A DNA stretch of 64,000 nucleotides from positions 106,625 through 170,624 of the forward strand of contig JAJYUV010000003.1 of assembly GCA_021792355.1 (NCBI GenBank), given 5' to 3'. Origin of the DNA: Thermoplasmata archaeon. GTDB lineage: Archaea; Thermoplasmatota; Thermoplasmata; Thermoplasmatales; GCA-001856825. Each line of letters opens with the position of its first letter. Position 1 is the stretch's first letter. Under the pieces are notes generated by a model. That model worked only from the letters and a program-made list of their open reading frames with translations, was not told where the DNA came from and did not search any database. The position numbers and the translations under genes were made by a program. Of the stretch, positions 1 through 8,112 are shown piece after piece.

Positions 1-2
1 TG

Positions 3-797
3 AATCGATCGTACATGGGTCACGATTTCTTTGGAGTTCTTAATTCAATTGCGGTAAACCGGACAAAATCTTTTCTCATAGTACTGCCAGATACGATGAC
101 TTCCTATTACGGTAACCAATTCATTAACTCATCTGCGGTCGGAAGATATGAGAACTTCATCATCAGGGATGTGGTGAATTTTATCAACAGGGAATACGGC
201 AGAAGGAAAATAGGATTATTCGGGAAGTCCTCAGGCGGATTCGGTTCTTACACACTTGCTTCAAAACACCCGGAGATTTTTGGAGGGTTTATAGACGTAT
301 CTGGAGATTCCGGATTTGAATACTGTTACCTTCGGGATTTTCCCTCAGCTATCCAGCGTCTAGAAAGCAAAAGTCCAGAGAAATTCATAAAATACTTCAA
401 CAACAAACCCAGACCGGATAACGTGGATCTCGGAGTCATGAACATCCTTGCGATGGCAGCCTTCTATTCCCCTAATGAAAAGGCAAAGTTAGGGTTTGAT
501 CTCCCATTTGATACCAGTTTCCATACTCTACGGCAGGAAGTATGGGATAGATGGTTGGCCCTTGACCCACTTAGAAATTTGGATGAACGACTGGAAAACC
601 TCAGAGAAGAAAAGATTATTTTGCAGGTGGGAAAGAAGGACGAGTTTTCTATCAACATCGGAATGAAGGGCATGAACAGGAAACTTGAGAAGAATCGAGT
701 AAAGCACGAGTACAAGGAATACGATGAGGGCCACTTTGGAATAGAGTACCTGTACAAAGACTCAATTCCGTCTCTCATCAGCGCCCTAACTTTGTAG
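3..797 (+). CDS. Alpha/beta-hydrolase esterase, 5'-truncated by window
   Basis: The reading frame is open to the window edge, so the true start lies upstream; an internal ATG at 15 is unlikely to be the real start. The product resembles the putative esterase (esterase D / S-formylglutathione hydrolase-like) family of alpha/beta hydrolases. The nucleophile elbow is visible as GKSSGGFGS, with Ser as the likely catalytic residue, after a region ending in NREYG as in this family. A late His in YDEGHFGIEYL is the plausible catalytic His. It is probably cytoplasmic, hydrolysing a small ester; the substrate cannot be told. It ends convergently 29 bp before the MarR gene. Confidence 0.7.
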   Translation, partial: NRSYMGHDFFGVLNSIAVNRTKSFLIVLPDTMTSYYGNQFINSSAVGRYENFIIRDVVNFINREYGRRKIGLFGKSSGGFGSYTLASKHPEIFGGFIDVSGDSGFEYCYLRDFPSAIQRLESKSPEKFIKYFNNKPRPDNVDLGVMNILAMAAFYSPNEKAKLGFDLPFDTSFHTLRQEVWDRWLALDPLRNLDERLENLREEKIILQVGKKDEFSINIGMKGMNRKLEKNRVKHEYKEYDEGHFGIEYLYKDSIPSLISALTL

Positions 798-826
798 TCC
801 TATATTGGAAATGCAAGCGATATATA

Positions 827-1261
827 TCAGACGTACTTTACAATCAGATCATCAAGTCTCTTGAGGATCTCCTGCAACTCTGACAGGTCTTCTGCCTTCA
901 TGTTTGCGAATATAGCCTCAATACTCTCCTTCTCCAGTCTCCTGATCTCCCTGCACTTTTCTTCCCCCTTCCTCGTGAGTGTCACAAAGTAGCTTCTCCT
1001 GTCTTCTCCTCTCCTTCTCTTCACAAATCCCTTTGATTCGAGGCCATCTACAGACAGGGTTATTATTGCGTTTGAATAACCGGTCGAGTCGGACAGGTCA
1101 CTCATCTTCAGACGTTCAACGCCGTTGCATATCTTGTGCATCAGGACGTATTCAGTCTTGCTGATGTCGCCAAGCTTTGAGTTTACTTCTGCCAATATCT
1201 TTCCCCTGAGTTTCCTGATAGAGGAAAGTCTTTCCAGGAGAAGTGTGTAATTTTCCTTCAT
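827..1261 (-). CDS. MarR-family transcriptional regulator
   Basis: 144 residues, the usual MarR length. The core is a winged helix with the recognition region around MSDLSDSTGYSNAIITLSVDGLESKGFV and the wing RRRGEDRRSYFVTLTRKGEE, typical of MarR proteins. The start codon overlaps the stop of the upstream MFS gene by 4 bp (ATGA type), so the two are cotranscribed and translationally coupled. By analogy with other MarR-efflux pairs it probably represses this operon and is released by a compound the transporter exports; that is inference. A 10-bp palindrome upstream of the MFS gene is a candidate operator. Confidence 0.88.
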   Translation of the reverse strand: MKENYTLLLERLSSIRKLRGKILAEVNSKLGDISKTEYVLMHKICNGVERLKMSDLSDSTGYSNAIITLSVDGLESKGFVKRRRGEDRRSYFVTLTRKGEEKCREIRRLEKESIEAIFANMKAEDLSELQEILKRLDDLIVKYV

Positions 1262-2991
1262 TTCTCGGCTCCGTCGTCCATCTTGGTATCTTCCTTGCTA
1301 GAGTTGGCCGCAGCCCGTATAGTCATAGTCTTGGAAGGCTCCCCGTGAACATATCTTCCACCCATGAGGGCAGAGAATATTGCTCCGATAATTGTGAGGA
1401 TTATAGCGACGTATATCGAATAGCTGAGACCTGTCATGAAGGATGGTCCTATAGCCGTGGGGAAGAAGGAAAGTGACTTCAGTGCGTTAAGCGCATTTTG
1501 AGGGATTAAATTCAGCATTGAAGCTGGGAGGGCAGACACAGGATTGATTCCTAAGAAAGCAGCGAAGAGAGCGCCTTCAGGGGATATCTGTGAGAACGCA
1601 GAAGCCATTTGAGGTGGAAGACCAATAGAGATTGATATGCTGTACAGAGACGATGGTAGTTTTTCCGTGAATACGGTTATTGCGATAGCGAAGAAGATAA
1701 CCATGCTCATAGTCTGGCCTATGTTTTGGAATGTTGTCCTCATCCCGCTTCCCGCTCCCCTGCTCTCTGGAGGTAGGGAGTTCATGACCGCTGTGGTATT
1801 GGGGGCAGCAAATAGGCCGCTTCCTATACCATTGAGCAGTAATATCAGTTCAAACTGCACGACATTGAAATTGTACGGAAGCAAAGTGAGCAGAAACAGC
1901 GAAACGGCTGTTATGACCATCCCTGCGGTTGCGAACAATCTCGCACCATACTTGTCTGTAAGCATCCCTCCTACAGGTCCGAGTACTATGAAACCAACCA
2001 TCATTGGCAGCATGTACACTCCAGCCCAGAAGGGAGTAGATGTGTAGTTATAACCGTGGAGTGGCAGATAGATTCCCTGCAGCCAGATCACCACAAGAAA
2101 CATTATGGCGCCCCTCCCCAGCGAAGACACAAAATTTGCTAAATTCCCATATGCAAAGGCTCTTATTCTGAAGAGATGAAGATTAAAGAGAGGATACTTG
2201 ACCCTGGTCTCTACTAAGACGAATAGGATGACTAGAATTAGCCCAACTATTAGGGACGTCAATACCCACGGATTGCCCCAACCCATTGCAGCTTTACCGT
2301 ACGGGGAAAGCGAGTAAGTGAGACCAAGGCTGATCAGGATCAAACCTCCAGCAAGAGTTAAATTTCCGAAAATGTCCATTGGTACTTTGACTCTTTTTGA
2401 CGTTTCTTTCAGTTTAAATACGGACCATAAGGACCCAGCCACAGCAAACGGTACGCTCACCACGAACACCATGTGCCAGTCATACGAAACTAGGAGTCCA
2501 CCAGCGATAAGTCCTATCAGAGAACCCGCGATAAATGCGATTTGATTGATGCCCAAAGCCCTGCCCCGTTCGGTTGGACCAAAAGCATCTGTAATCAAGG
2601 CAGTGCTATTGACCATTAGCAGGCCGCCTCCTGCTCCCTGGATCATCCTAAACGCTATTAGCAACAAGGCTCCTGTATTCTTCGTGTTGCTGGGAATTAT
2701 AGACAAAAGTATTGAACTGGCTGCGAACACTATGAACCCTAGGGTATAAAACCTGGTTCGACCGTACATATCGGATATCCTTCCAAAAGTGACAAGAAGC
2801 GTTGCCAGAATGATGCTATAGCCCATCATCACCCATAGAAGCACTGCAAACTCACCAGGAGCTAAGGGATCGATTCCCAACCCCCTAAAAATTGCAGGAA
2901 GCGAAATCAACACTATTGTCATGTTGATAGAACCCATTAATCCGCCAAGCGTTGTATTAACAAGGACTGTCCATTTGTATTCCATTCCCAC
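1258..2991 (-). CDS. MFS drug efflux transporter, DHA2 (14-TMS) type
   Basis: 577 residues with about 14 hydrophobic segments, the length and layout of the EmrB/QacA (DHA2) group of the major facilitator superfamily. The loop after TM2 reads GRISDMYGRTRFYTLG, the diagnostic MFS motif A, and a second copy, GGMLTDKYGARLFATAG, marks the C-terminal half. It probably exports drugs or hydrophobic toxins out of the cell by proton antiport. It is first in an operon with a MarR regulator. It is divergent from the gene at 3118. A TATA-like AT-rich stretch near 3009-3019 would place transcription start at the ATG (leaderless). Confidence 0.88.
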   Translation of the reverse strand: MGMEYKWTVLVNTTLGGLMGSINMTIVLISLPAIFRGLGIDPLAPGEFAVLLWVMMGYSIILATLLVTFGRISDMYGRTRFYTLGFIVFAASSILLSIIPSNTKNTGALLLIAFRMIQGAGGGLLMVNSTALITDAFGPTERGRALGINQIAFIAGSLIGLIAGGLLVSYDWHMVFVVSVPFAVAGSLWSVFKLKETSKRVKVPMDIFGNLTLAGGLILISLGLTYSLSPYGKAAMGWGNPWVLTSLIVGLILVILFVLVETRVKYPLFNLHLFRIRAFAYGNLANFVSSLGRGAIMFLVVIWLQGIYLPLHGYNYTSTPFWAGVYMLPMMVGFIVLGPVGGMLTDKYGARLFATAGMVITAVSLFLLTLLPYNFNVVQFELILLLNGIGSGLFAAPNTTAVMNSLPPESRGAGSGMRTTFQNIGQTMSMVIFFAIAITVFTEKLPSSLYSISISIGLPPQMASAFSQISPEGALFAAFLGINPVSALPASMLNLIPQNALNALKSLSFFPTAIGPSFMTGLSYSIYVAIILTIIGAIFSALMGGRYVHGEPSKTMTIRAAANSSKEDTKMDDGAEK

Positions 2992-2999
2992 GGAGAGTT

Positions 3000-3009
3000 A
3001 TTTCGAAAT
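3000..3009. promoter_or_regulatory. Candidate MarR operator upstream of MFS gene
   Basis: Perfect 10-bp palindrome ATTTCGAAAT lying 9 bp upstream of the MFS start codon, between the likely TATA region and the start. Short and AT-rich, so chance is possible; position next to a MarR-regulated operon is the main support. Confidence 0.35.
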
Positions 3010-3117
3010 TAAAAGATTTACTATTGAAATATTTAAGGATGCCAAAAATCTACTATCAAAAATCTAGATTCTGTCATACCGTCAAGGAGATATCCAGAAA
3101 CATAATAGTGCATTTAG

Positions 3118-3933
3118 ATGAACGGCATAAAAGACTCTATCAGGGAAATGAAGAAGGACTACACACACGGTTCATCGTGGTATTACGAAAGAATTTCTCA
3201 ATTATTGGTCAATGTAGATCAGGAGGGGTTAACCATTCTACTGAGGTCTCTAGGGTCTATTCGCCCGGGAATGGGAAGCATTGCAAACATTGAAGAAGTC
3301 GTGAAGAGGGAGAAAGTGGCGAATGTTTACTCAGCAAGGAAACTTGGTCAGAAACTATCAGACTATTCGGAGAGATGCAAAATAGAATTGAACAGGAATT
3401 TGGAGAAGTTAAATGGTAAAAAGATCATGACTATCAGCTACAGCAGCGCAATAAGACGCTTAATTGAAAGGTCGCCTCCAGATAAACTGGTACTGCTTGA
3501 TTCTAAACCTGGCAAAGAAAGCAGAACTGCAGCCAAGAACTATGGGAAATTTTGCAAAGTAATGGTAGTACCTGATAGCTCTATGTATTCATATATGAAC
3601 TCGGTTGACTTGGTCGTAACGGGTTTTGATGGACTTTACGCAAATGGCTTCTTGACAAACAAGGTTGGAACCTACCCTCTGTATCTAAGTGCCAGAGAAG
3701 CAGGAATAGAGGTTCTCGCAATAGGAGAGTCTTTTAAATCAACCATAAATCAGAAGGTTGAGATTTCCGAAAGAAACGTCAGATTCTTTGGAAGGCGGTA
3801 CACTGTCCCTTTGCTTGAATCGGTTCCCCTCAAATACGTGGATCGATTGGTCACGGATCAAGGCCAATTCATCAGGCCAGACTTTAAAACGGTCGAATTA
3901 CTGCACGATGCTTTCTTACAAGGGGTGAAATAG
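3118..3933 (+). CDS. IF2B/ribose-1,5-bisphosphate isomerase-fold protein
   Basis: 271 residues, matching the eIF2B alpha/beta/delta-related Rossmann-fold family, which in archaea includes ribose-1,5-bisphosphate isomerase and methylthioribose-1-phosphate isomerase relatives. The diagnostic stretch is VVTGFDGLYANGFLTNKVGT: the Asp of the xGxDxxxxNG motif and NKxGT are present. The N-terminal part is helical. The upstream region, which in sugar-phosphate isomerases has a catalytic Cys, shows no convincing equivalent here, so an isomerase activity is not assured. It is followed 56 bp later by the CinA-like gene in the same direction. Confidence 0.7.
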   Translation: MNGIKDSIREMKKDYTHGSSWYYERISQLLVNVDQEGLTILLRSLGSIRPGMGSIANIEEVVKREKVANVYSARKLGQKLSDYSERCKIELNRNLEKLNGKKIMTISYSSAIRRLIERSPPDKLVLLDSKPGKESRTAAKNYGKFCKVMVVPDSSMYSYMNSVDLVVTGFDGLYANGFLTNKVGTYPLYLSAREAGIEVLAIGESFKSTINQKVEISERNVRFFGRRYTVPLLESVPLKYVDRLVTDQGQFIRPDFKTVELLHDAFLQGVK

Positions 3934-3989
3934 TTCAATCTGTAGTGCCAAACAGAAATTAATAAGACACTGTCGATACTATCCAGAAC

Positions 3990-4763
3990 GTGAAAGCGTG
4001 CATCATAACAATTGGAAATGAAATACTTAAGGGAAAGACCGTCAACACGAATGCCGCCGAGATTGGCAGAATGCTTTACTTTTCTGGTTATGATGTTTTC
4101 AGGGGACTTACGGTTCCAGACGCTAAGGAGGAGATTGGAAACGCATTCCGATCTCTCATCGGAGAGTGTGACGTAATTGTTTCTTCAGGAGGCTTAGGTC
4201 CCACTTTTGATGACATTACCGTTTCCTCTTTTGCGCAAGAATTCAAGATGCCAATTCAAAGGGATGAGGAGATTTACGCAATCATCAAAGCGAGAACGGA
4301 GGAGAAGGGTCTTGAGATGACCAAGGAAAGGGAAAAGATGGCCATGATCCCTAGTGGATCTTCTGCAATAAGAAACACTGTAGGGACTGCTCCTGGTATT
4401 GACTGCAAAATTGGATCTGCTAGAATTTTCATACTGCCTGGAGTCCCCGCAGAGATGAGATCAATGCTACAGTATGTCGAACGAGCAATCAAATTGAAAG
4501 ACAGCTTCTACTTTGAAGATTCTTTACAGATAAAGGGTATATTCGAAGCTACGCTCGCTCCATTTGTCAGTGAATTGATGAGGAAATATAAGGGCAATGT
4601 GTACATCAAGACGCACCCTACTATTGGAGAGAAAGGCGAGTCAGAATTGGAAGTGGAAGTTTCGGCGAAATCTGACAAACTTGAGAAATCGGAAAGTCTC
4701 GTGAAAGAAGTCTTAAAGGAGATTGAGAAAATAAAATTAAAACTTCTGAAAGATAGTCTATGA
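3990..4763 (+). CDS. CinA/MoaB-like molybdopterin-binding-fold protein
   Basis: 257 residues, GTG start. The N-terminal ~170 residues form a MoaB/CinA-type domain: TIGNEILKGKTVNTNA at the start, SSGGLGPTFDDITV with the GGxGPTxDD motif, and LPGVPAEMRSML. In bacterial CinA this fold is linked to nucleotide pyrophosphatase activity; archaeal stand-alone versions are annotated as competence/damage-inducible protein A homologues. The C-terminal nicotinamide-deamidase domain of bacterial CinA is absent, as is usual in archaea. The last ~85 residues are a small alpha/beta domain. Confidence 0.85.
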   Translation: MKACIITIGNEILKGKTVNTNAAEIGRMLYFSGYDVFRGLTVPDAKEEIGNAFRSLIGECDVIVSSGGLGPTFDDITVSSFAQEFKMPIQRDEEIYAIIKARTEEKGLEMTKEREKMAMIPSGSSAIRNTVGTAPGIDCKIGSARIFILPGVPAEMRSMLQYVERAIKLKDSFYFEDSLQIKGIFEATLAPFVSELMRKYKGNVYIKTHPTIGEKGESELEVEVSAKSDKLEKSESLVKEVLKEIEKIKLKLLKDSL

Positions 4764-4845
4764 CACCTACAGTTCTCGTGGATTTATCACGTATTTGATT
4801 GATTTTATTTTAGACTCCTTGCGAATTGTAACTGCGGAGAGGTGC

Positions 4846-5241
4846 CTAATTCTTTCGTTCCTCAAGAAAAGATATTGCGCGATCCATCAGGATTAGCTTT
4901 CTGCCAGCATCTAATGAGTCTATCTCGTCCTCATTAAGGAGAGTCATTCTCGAAAGAAGCGCGTATCTTCTCTTTTCCAACTCATTTATGAGTAACAACT
5001 TGGCCCTTTCTTTTGCAGATTCAAAATCGTTCCCTGCTGCCACTCTTTTGACATACAGTAGGTAAAGAAGGTTAGAGAAGAACACGTTAGGTGCGATCTC
5101 AAAATAATCTTCTCTTTTCCTAGAGAATTCGATTTTGTGAAGTGAGACTAGCAAGTTTGTATCTTCCGGCACTCTTTCAAGATTTTCTCTGAAAGGCTTA
5201 AGGAGCCTTCCCCTCTCATCTGCTTCTTCGTAGGTAGTCAT
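4846..5241 (-). CDS. Small helical protein, possibly GINS-like
   Basis: 131 residues, predicted almost entirely helical and charged. The segment LLINELEKRRYALLSRMTL resembles the ‘E-x-R-x-x-K-I’ region of the alpha-helical A domain of archaeal GINS subunits (CMG replication helicase cofactors), but the protein lacks an obvious B domain and the match is weak. It is transcribed leftward and converges with the CinA-like gene. If GINS, it would act at the replication fork with MCM; otherwise it is a hypothetical protein. Confidence 0.4.
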   Translation of the reverse strand: MTTYEEADERGRLLKPFRENLERVPEDTNLLVSLHKIEFSRKREDYFEIAPNVFFSNLLYLLYVKRVAAGNDFESAKERAKLLLINELEKRRYALLSRMTLLNEDEIDSLDAGRKLILMDRAISFLEERKN

Positions 5242-5373
5242 GCAAGTGCCCTCACTATTGGATCTTGTCTTCGAGTCACGTTTGATGACTTAATCTCTTT
5301 CGTGATAGAAGAAATGGATTTAAATCTCGGTTCCGTACTAGACTTATTCGGTAGACACAGTTTATGTTCAAAA

Positions 5374-5385
5374 ATATTTATATCT
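5374..5385 (+). promoter_or_regulatory. TATA box of candidate ncRNA
   Basis: ATATTTATATCT in an AT-rich context, centred near 5379. With the archaeal spacing of ~26 bp, transcription would begin near 5405, right at the base of the first predicted hairpin of the RNA. Confidence 0.5.
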
Positions 5386-5404
5386 AATAACCAGTGAGAA
5401 TTAG

Positions 5405-5557
5405 ATAGTGTCGTATCCCTTAAAGGTACACACATATCGTTCGTTGCCTCACGGGAAAAACAGGTAAGACCAAGACTACGGCAGAGAGTGGGATGCACTA
5501 ACGAGGAGGGGGATAAGCTCCTCGGTGTATTGCCATCTCTCCGTCGAAGTCCTTTTT
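5405..5557 (+). ncRNA. Candidate structured non-coding RNA, unknown family
   Basis: No convincing protein gene covers this interval, yet it folds well. Hairpin 1 (5408-5433): GTGT pairs with ACAC, GTA with TAC, CC with GG, loop TTAAA. Hairpin 2 (5478-5544): ACGG(5478-5481)/CCGT(5541-5544), AGAGA(5483-5487)/TCTCT(5536-5540), ATGCAC(5493-5498)/GTGTAT(5525-5530, one G-U), CGAGGAG(5502-5508)/CTCCTCG(5518-5524), loop GGGGATAAG. GACT(5474-5477) can also pair with AGTC(5548-5551). A TATA box sits 26 bp upstream and a T-run (5553-5557) follows. It lacks the hallmarks of SRP RNA, RNase P RNA and C/D-box RNAs. The ends are estimates; the opposite strand is not fully excluded. Confidence 0.5.
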
Positions 5558-5700
5558 GTGCAACATTTTCTATCCTTTTTACATGCTGCATCTGTTCCAA
5601 GTGCAGAATTGGGCTACTTCGCATCACCCAATTAGTACTTGTGTAGTCTAAATTCATCATTTGCGAACTCTAATAATAGTGGGGGTATTCAATAGTATGA

Positions 5701-5727
5701 TAAAGTTAGAAAATGTTTCTAACTTTA
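5701..5727. repeat. Perfect 12-bp inverted repeat, operator candidate
   Basis: Left arm TAAAGTTAGAAA (5701-5712), centre ATG, right arm TTTCTAACTTTA (5716-5727): a perfect dyad suited to a dimeric DNA-binding protein. Eleven bases of the right arm recur at 5894-5904, just before the regulator gene at 5928. It lies 48 bp upstream of the small ORF at 5775. Confidence 0.6.
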
Positions 5728-5774
5728 CAGTAGTATCGAAATACCAGTACTTCATAAATAGACGGGGGATAACA

Positions 5775-5870
5775 ATGTTTGAATTGATCACAGCCGTGCT
5801 TTCTCTCGTGGGATTCACGTACTTCGCAATCGTGAGACCACTTGGTGGGACGTTTATCGGTGGGGCTTAA
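5775..5870 (+). CDS. Small membrane-peptide ORF (31 aa)
   Basis: A 31-codon ORF starting at an ATG preceded by the purine-rich GGGGGAT (8 bases gap-like spacing), encoding one hydrophobic segment (ELITAVLSLVGFTYFAIV) and a Gly-rich tail (PLGGTFIGG). The same frame is open further upstream to 5661, but this would read through the perfect inverted repeat, so the internal start is preferred. It is followed by a T-rich stretch. It sits between two copies of a putative regulator-binding half-site. Function unknown; no homologue is recognised. Real translation is uncertain at this length. Confidence 0.35.
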   Translation: MFELITAVLSLVGFTYFAIVRPLGGTFIGGA

Positions 5871-5893
5871 AGTCTTCCCGGTCTCAAAACATT

Positions 5894-5904
5894 TTTCTAA
5901 CTTT
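5894..5904. promoter_or_regulatory. Repeated half-site upstream of regulator gene
   Basis: TTTCTAACTTT, an exact 11-base copy of the right arm of the inverted repeat at 5701-5727, placed 23 bp before the start codon of the zinc-finger/winged-helix gene. It overlaps a T-rich run, so it could also be part of a terminator for the small ORF. Confidence 0.45.
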
Positions 5905-5927
5905 TTTATATTATGTAATATTGTTGT

Positions 5928-6881
5928 TTGATGGTTTTTAGTCAAGACGGGGTGACTTGTCCGGTCTGTGGCAGTGCTGCGAGGCTCACAAGAAAGTGGG
6001 TATTAAATAAGTACAGTAAACGATACGACTATTTCGTATACCATCATAAAGGATACGTTCATTATGCCAATCAAAATACTCAATCCTCAAAAGGATTTAG
6101 GAAAGGGCAGCTGGAAAAAATACTGATTGAAACAATTAATTCTCAAGCATTTAAGCTGGGTTCTTTTCGAATATCGGATCTTAAGAAATTGCTTGTAGGG
6201 AGTTATCCAAATATCGGATTTGGCTCGTTGAAAGTGAGTCTTAACAGGTTAGCGGAAGTTGGAATAGTTGAGAGACAGAAGATTGGCATGAGATTGTTTT
6301 ACATAAACACGGTATCAAAAGAGAGATTGAGCTTCATTATAGATTCAGTATCGTTCTCTCTGGAAGATATTGGCAACGATTCAATGCTCACTAAACATAC
6401 CACCTTTTATAAAATCAAGAATGATCATACGTGGCCTCTGTACTTCATTCCATATAGAGTCGTCGGAGATAGCGATATAGATTTCAAAGAAATGAAACTG
6501 AGCGGATTTGATCACACAAACTCTAAGTTTGCTACAGTGATATTGATCGAAGAGGCTCCAAAGGACAAAAGATTTCTGCTGAAACTCCCTACCCCACTTT
6601 TTCCTGGAGAATTTAGAGAGATAATAATTGAGTATTACTGGCCTGAACCAAAACAAACGTATGTGTTTTCAGCTGCCACTAAGGTTACGAGTTTTGAATT
6701 CTCAATATCAGGTAACAATCTTGGGAGACTGACTGTCTCTCTGACTTCTGTTTCAAATAACGAAACAATTGACCTCTCGAAAGAAGTGAAGGAAACTTCG
6801 ACTTCAAAATGGGAAAGTGTAAGAAGGATTAAGCTCACCGAAGTTGAACCATTTTCAGTTCTTCAACTGAAATGGAGATAA
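5928..6881 (+). CDS. Zinc-finger/winged-helix protein, paralogue A
   Basis: 317 residues. The N-terminus has a CPVCG knuckle (about residue 11) followed by basic residues and a Y-x-Y-F-V-Y-H-H-K-G-Y-V-H-Y stretch whose His residues may complete a zinc site. Residues ~70-130 look like a winged helix (LKKLLVGSYPNIGFGSLKVSLNRLAEVGIVERQ is the helix-turn-helix part). The last ~180 residues are beta-rich with no recognised domain. The next gene is a paralogue of the same architecture. Probably a DNA-binding regulator, perhaps of the peptide ORF and itself, since a repeated 11-mer lies just upstream. Start could be either of two adjacent ATGs. Confidence 0.65.
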   Translation: MMVFSQDGVTCPVCGSAARLTRKWVLNKYSKRYDYFVYHHKGYVHYANQNTQSSKGFRKGQLEKILIETINSQAFKLGSFRISDLKKLLVGSYPNIGFGSLKVSLNRLAEVGIVERQKIGMRLFYINTVSKERLSFIIDSVSFSLEDIGNDSMLTKHTTFYKIKNDHTWPLYFIPYRVVGDSDIDFKEMKLSGFDHTNSKFATVILIEEAPKDKRFLLKLPTPLFPGEFREIIIEYYWPEPKQTYVFSAATKVTSFEFSISGNNLGRLTVSLTSVSNNETIDLSKEVKETSTSKWESVRRIKLTEVEPFSVLQLKWR

Positions 6882-6946
6882 GGAAGAGAAAATTTATGTG
6901 ATTTAATGGCGAAACTTGAATATCAAAAAATACAATCATCTATAGG

Positions 6947-7909
6947 ATGGGAAGGAGAGCAAAACAAGAAATTTGCAGAGTGTGCGGTGAACAAGCAAAA
7001 AAACTTGCTTATTATTCGCGGTCAAGGGGGAAAATTTATCGCTATTTAAGATTCATCCATAAAAATGGCGTAACCCACTATTACAGAATTCCATCGGGGC
7101 CTGACCGTGAGGAAAGAGAAACCGTGCTACCGATTAAATCTGTTTTTGATACTCTTGAAGAAGTAATCAACACTAAAATGCGAGGGAGAGAACTTCGATT
7201 CGGAGAAATCAAATCTCTCATAGAAGCTTCCTATGGAAAACCTGTCAGTACCGCAACTTTATACAGAAACATTAAAAAGCTGCTAAACCTGGAAATGATC
7301 AGCAAGAGGTCAGATGCAGGAATCGTACTGTACGAGAGAAAGACGGAGAGAATACAGAGTAGAGAGATGCAAACAAGCTCGATGTCCATTGGTTTTGACT
7401 TCTCTAGAGAAAGGGTATTCGTGACTACATTTATTCACATCAGGAATAAGGGACTTGGTTTGATTACTGGCATCCCGATTTCTATACCCGTAGGGGAGAT
7501 AAACTCTCTAAGTTCCATTAATTTGAGTGCATATGACCATACCAAGAAGATTGCGTTGAAGAACGAAAACATAGCCTATTCATACCCAGGGCGTACAGGG
7601 GTTTCGATCGGACTAAACAGGCCGCTACGAAGATCTGAAGAAGAAGAGCTGTTCTTAAGTTACAGCTTTAAGAATGTTAACCAAAGAATCAAAATAAACA
7701 TCCTGTCTGATGTCGATGTCCTTAGGGTCAGCTGCGAGGTTTCCAGGGATAAGAATGTGGAAATAAAGAAGATCTTGGTCGATGGGCTTAAGGAAGTAGT
7801 CTCCGAGACAATAAGGAGGAGTGGAACTCAACCTGGCCGTACTGTTGTCGAAGCAGAATTTGAAAACGCATCCAGAGGAGACACCATAGTAATATCACTA
7901 GTGCAATGA
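6947..7909 (+). CDS. Zinc-finger/winged-helix protein, paralogue B
   Basis: 320 residues, same architecture as the upstream gene: CRVCGEQ knuckle near residue 10, a Y-R-Y-L-R-F-I-H-K-N-G-V-T-H-Y-Y stretch equivalent to the His/Tyr region of paralogue A, a winged helix around residues 75-130 (ATLYRNIKKLLNLEMISKR), and a ~180-residue beta-rich C-terminal domain. In both, the C-terminal domain contains a LSxxDHT-like turn (SGFDHTNSKFA versus SAYDHTKKIAL), a sign of common descent. Separated from paralogue A by 65 bp. The sequences are well diverged, so the duplication is old. Function unknown; a transcriptional sensor is the best guess. Confidence 0.65.
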   Translation: MGRRAKQEICRVCGEQAKKLAYYSRSRGKIYRYLRFIHKNGVTHYYRIPSGPDREERETVLPIKSVFDTLEEVINTKMRGRELRFGEIKSLIEASYGKPVSTATLYRNIKKLLNLEMISKRSDAGIVLYERKTERIQSREMQTSSMSIGFDFSRERVFVTTFIHIRNKGLGLITGIPISIPVGEINSLSSINLSAYDHTKKIALKNENIAYSYPGRTGVSIGLNRPLRRSEEEELFLSYSFKNVNQRIKINILSDVDVLRVSCEVSRDKNVEIKKILVDGLKEVVSETIRRSGTQPGRTVVEAEFENASRGDTIVISLVQ

Positions 7910-7918
7910 GTAGGATAT

Positions 7919-7942
7919 CCCTGAATAGAAGCTAAGTCAGGG
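7919..7942 (+). terminator. Hairpin after paralogue B
   Basis: CCCTGA (7919-7924) pairs with TCAGGG (7937-7942) ten bases after the stop codon. No strong T-run follows directly, so terminator function is tentative. Confidence 0.3.
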
Positions 7943-8037
7943 TGAAAATATAATACGCGCCGGTTTTCTGTGTTCTAAATGAGTAGGGGATTTGCAAGTT
8001 GGCAATTCATCTGTTTGTAGCAAATTGTATGATGTAA

Positions 8038-8112
8038 CGCCCGAGCTGGGATTCGAACCCAGGTCTGAGGCTCCGCAGGCCTCTAGGATAATCCAAACTA
8101 CCCCACTCGGGC
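8038..8112 (-). tRNA. tRNA-Arg(GCG)
   Basis: 75-nt cloverleaf on the minus strand without intron. Acceptor GCCCGAG/CTCGGGC, discriminator G, anticodon stem GAGGC/GCCTC with loop CTGCGGA giving anticodon GCG (decodes CGC/CGT), T-arm with GGTTCGAATCC. CCA is not encoded. Its first 15 bases overlap the end of the small Pcc1-like ORF read in the same direction. Confidence 0.96.

Noticed and set aside
3024..3293. 89-codon ORF starting in the divergent promoter region
   Set aside because: Overlaps the IF2B-like gene out of frame for most of its length; the IF2B-like frame has clear family motifs.
5238..5660. 140-codon ORF on the minus strand
   Set aside because: Covers the structured RNA and promoter; composition looks random and it resembles no protein.
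7943..8037. Possible small RNA between the second regulator and tRNA-Arg
   Set aside because: A TATA-like AAATATAATA and weak pairing (ATTTGC/GCAAAT) are present but no compact structure or C/D boxes, so not called.
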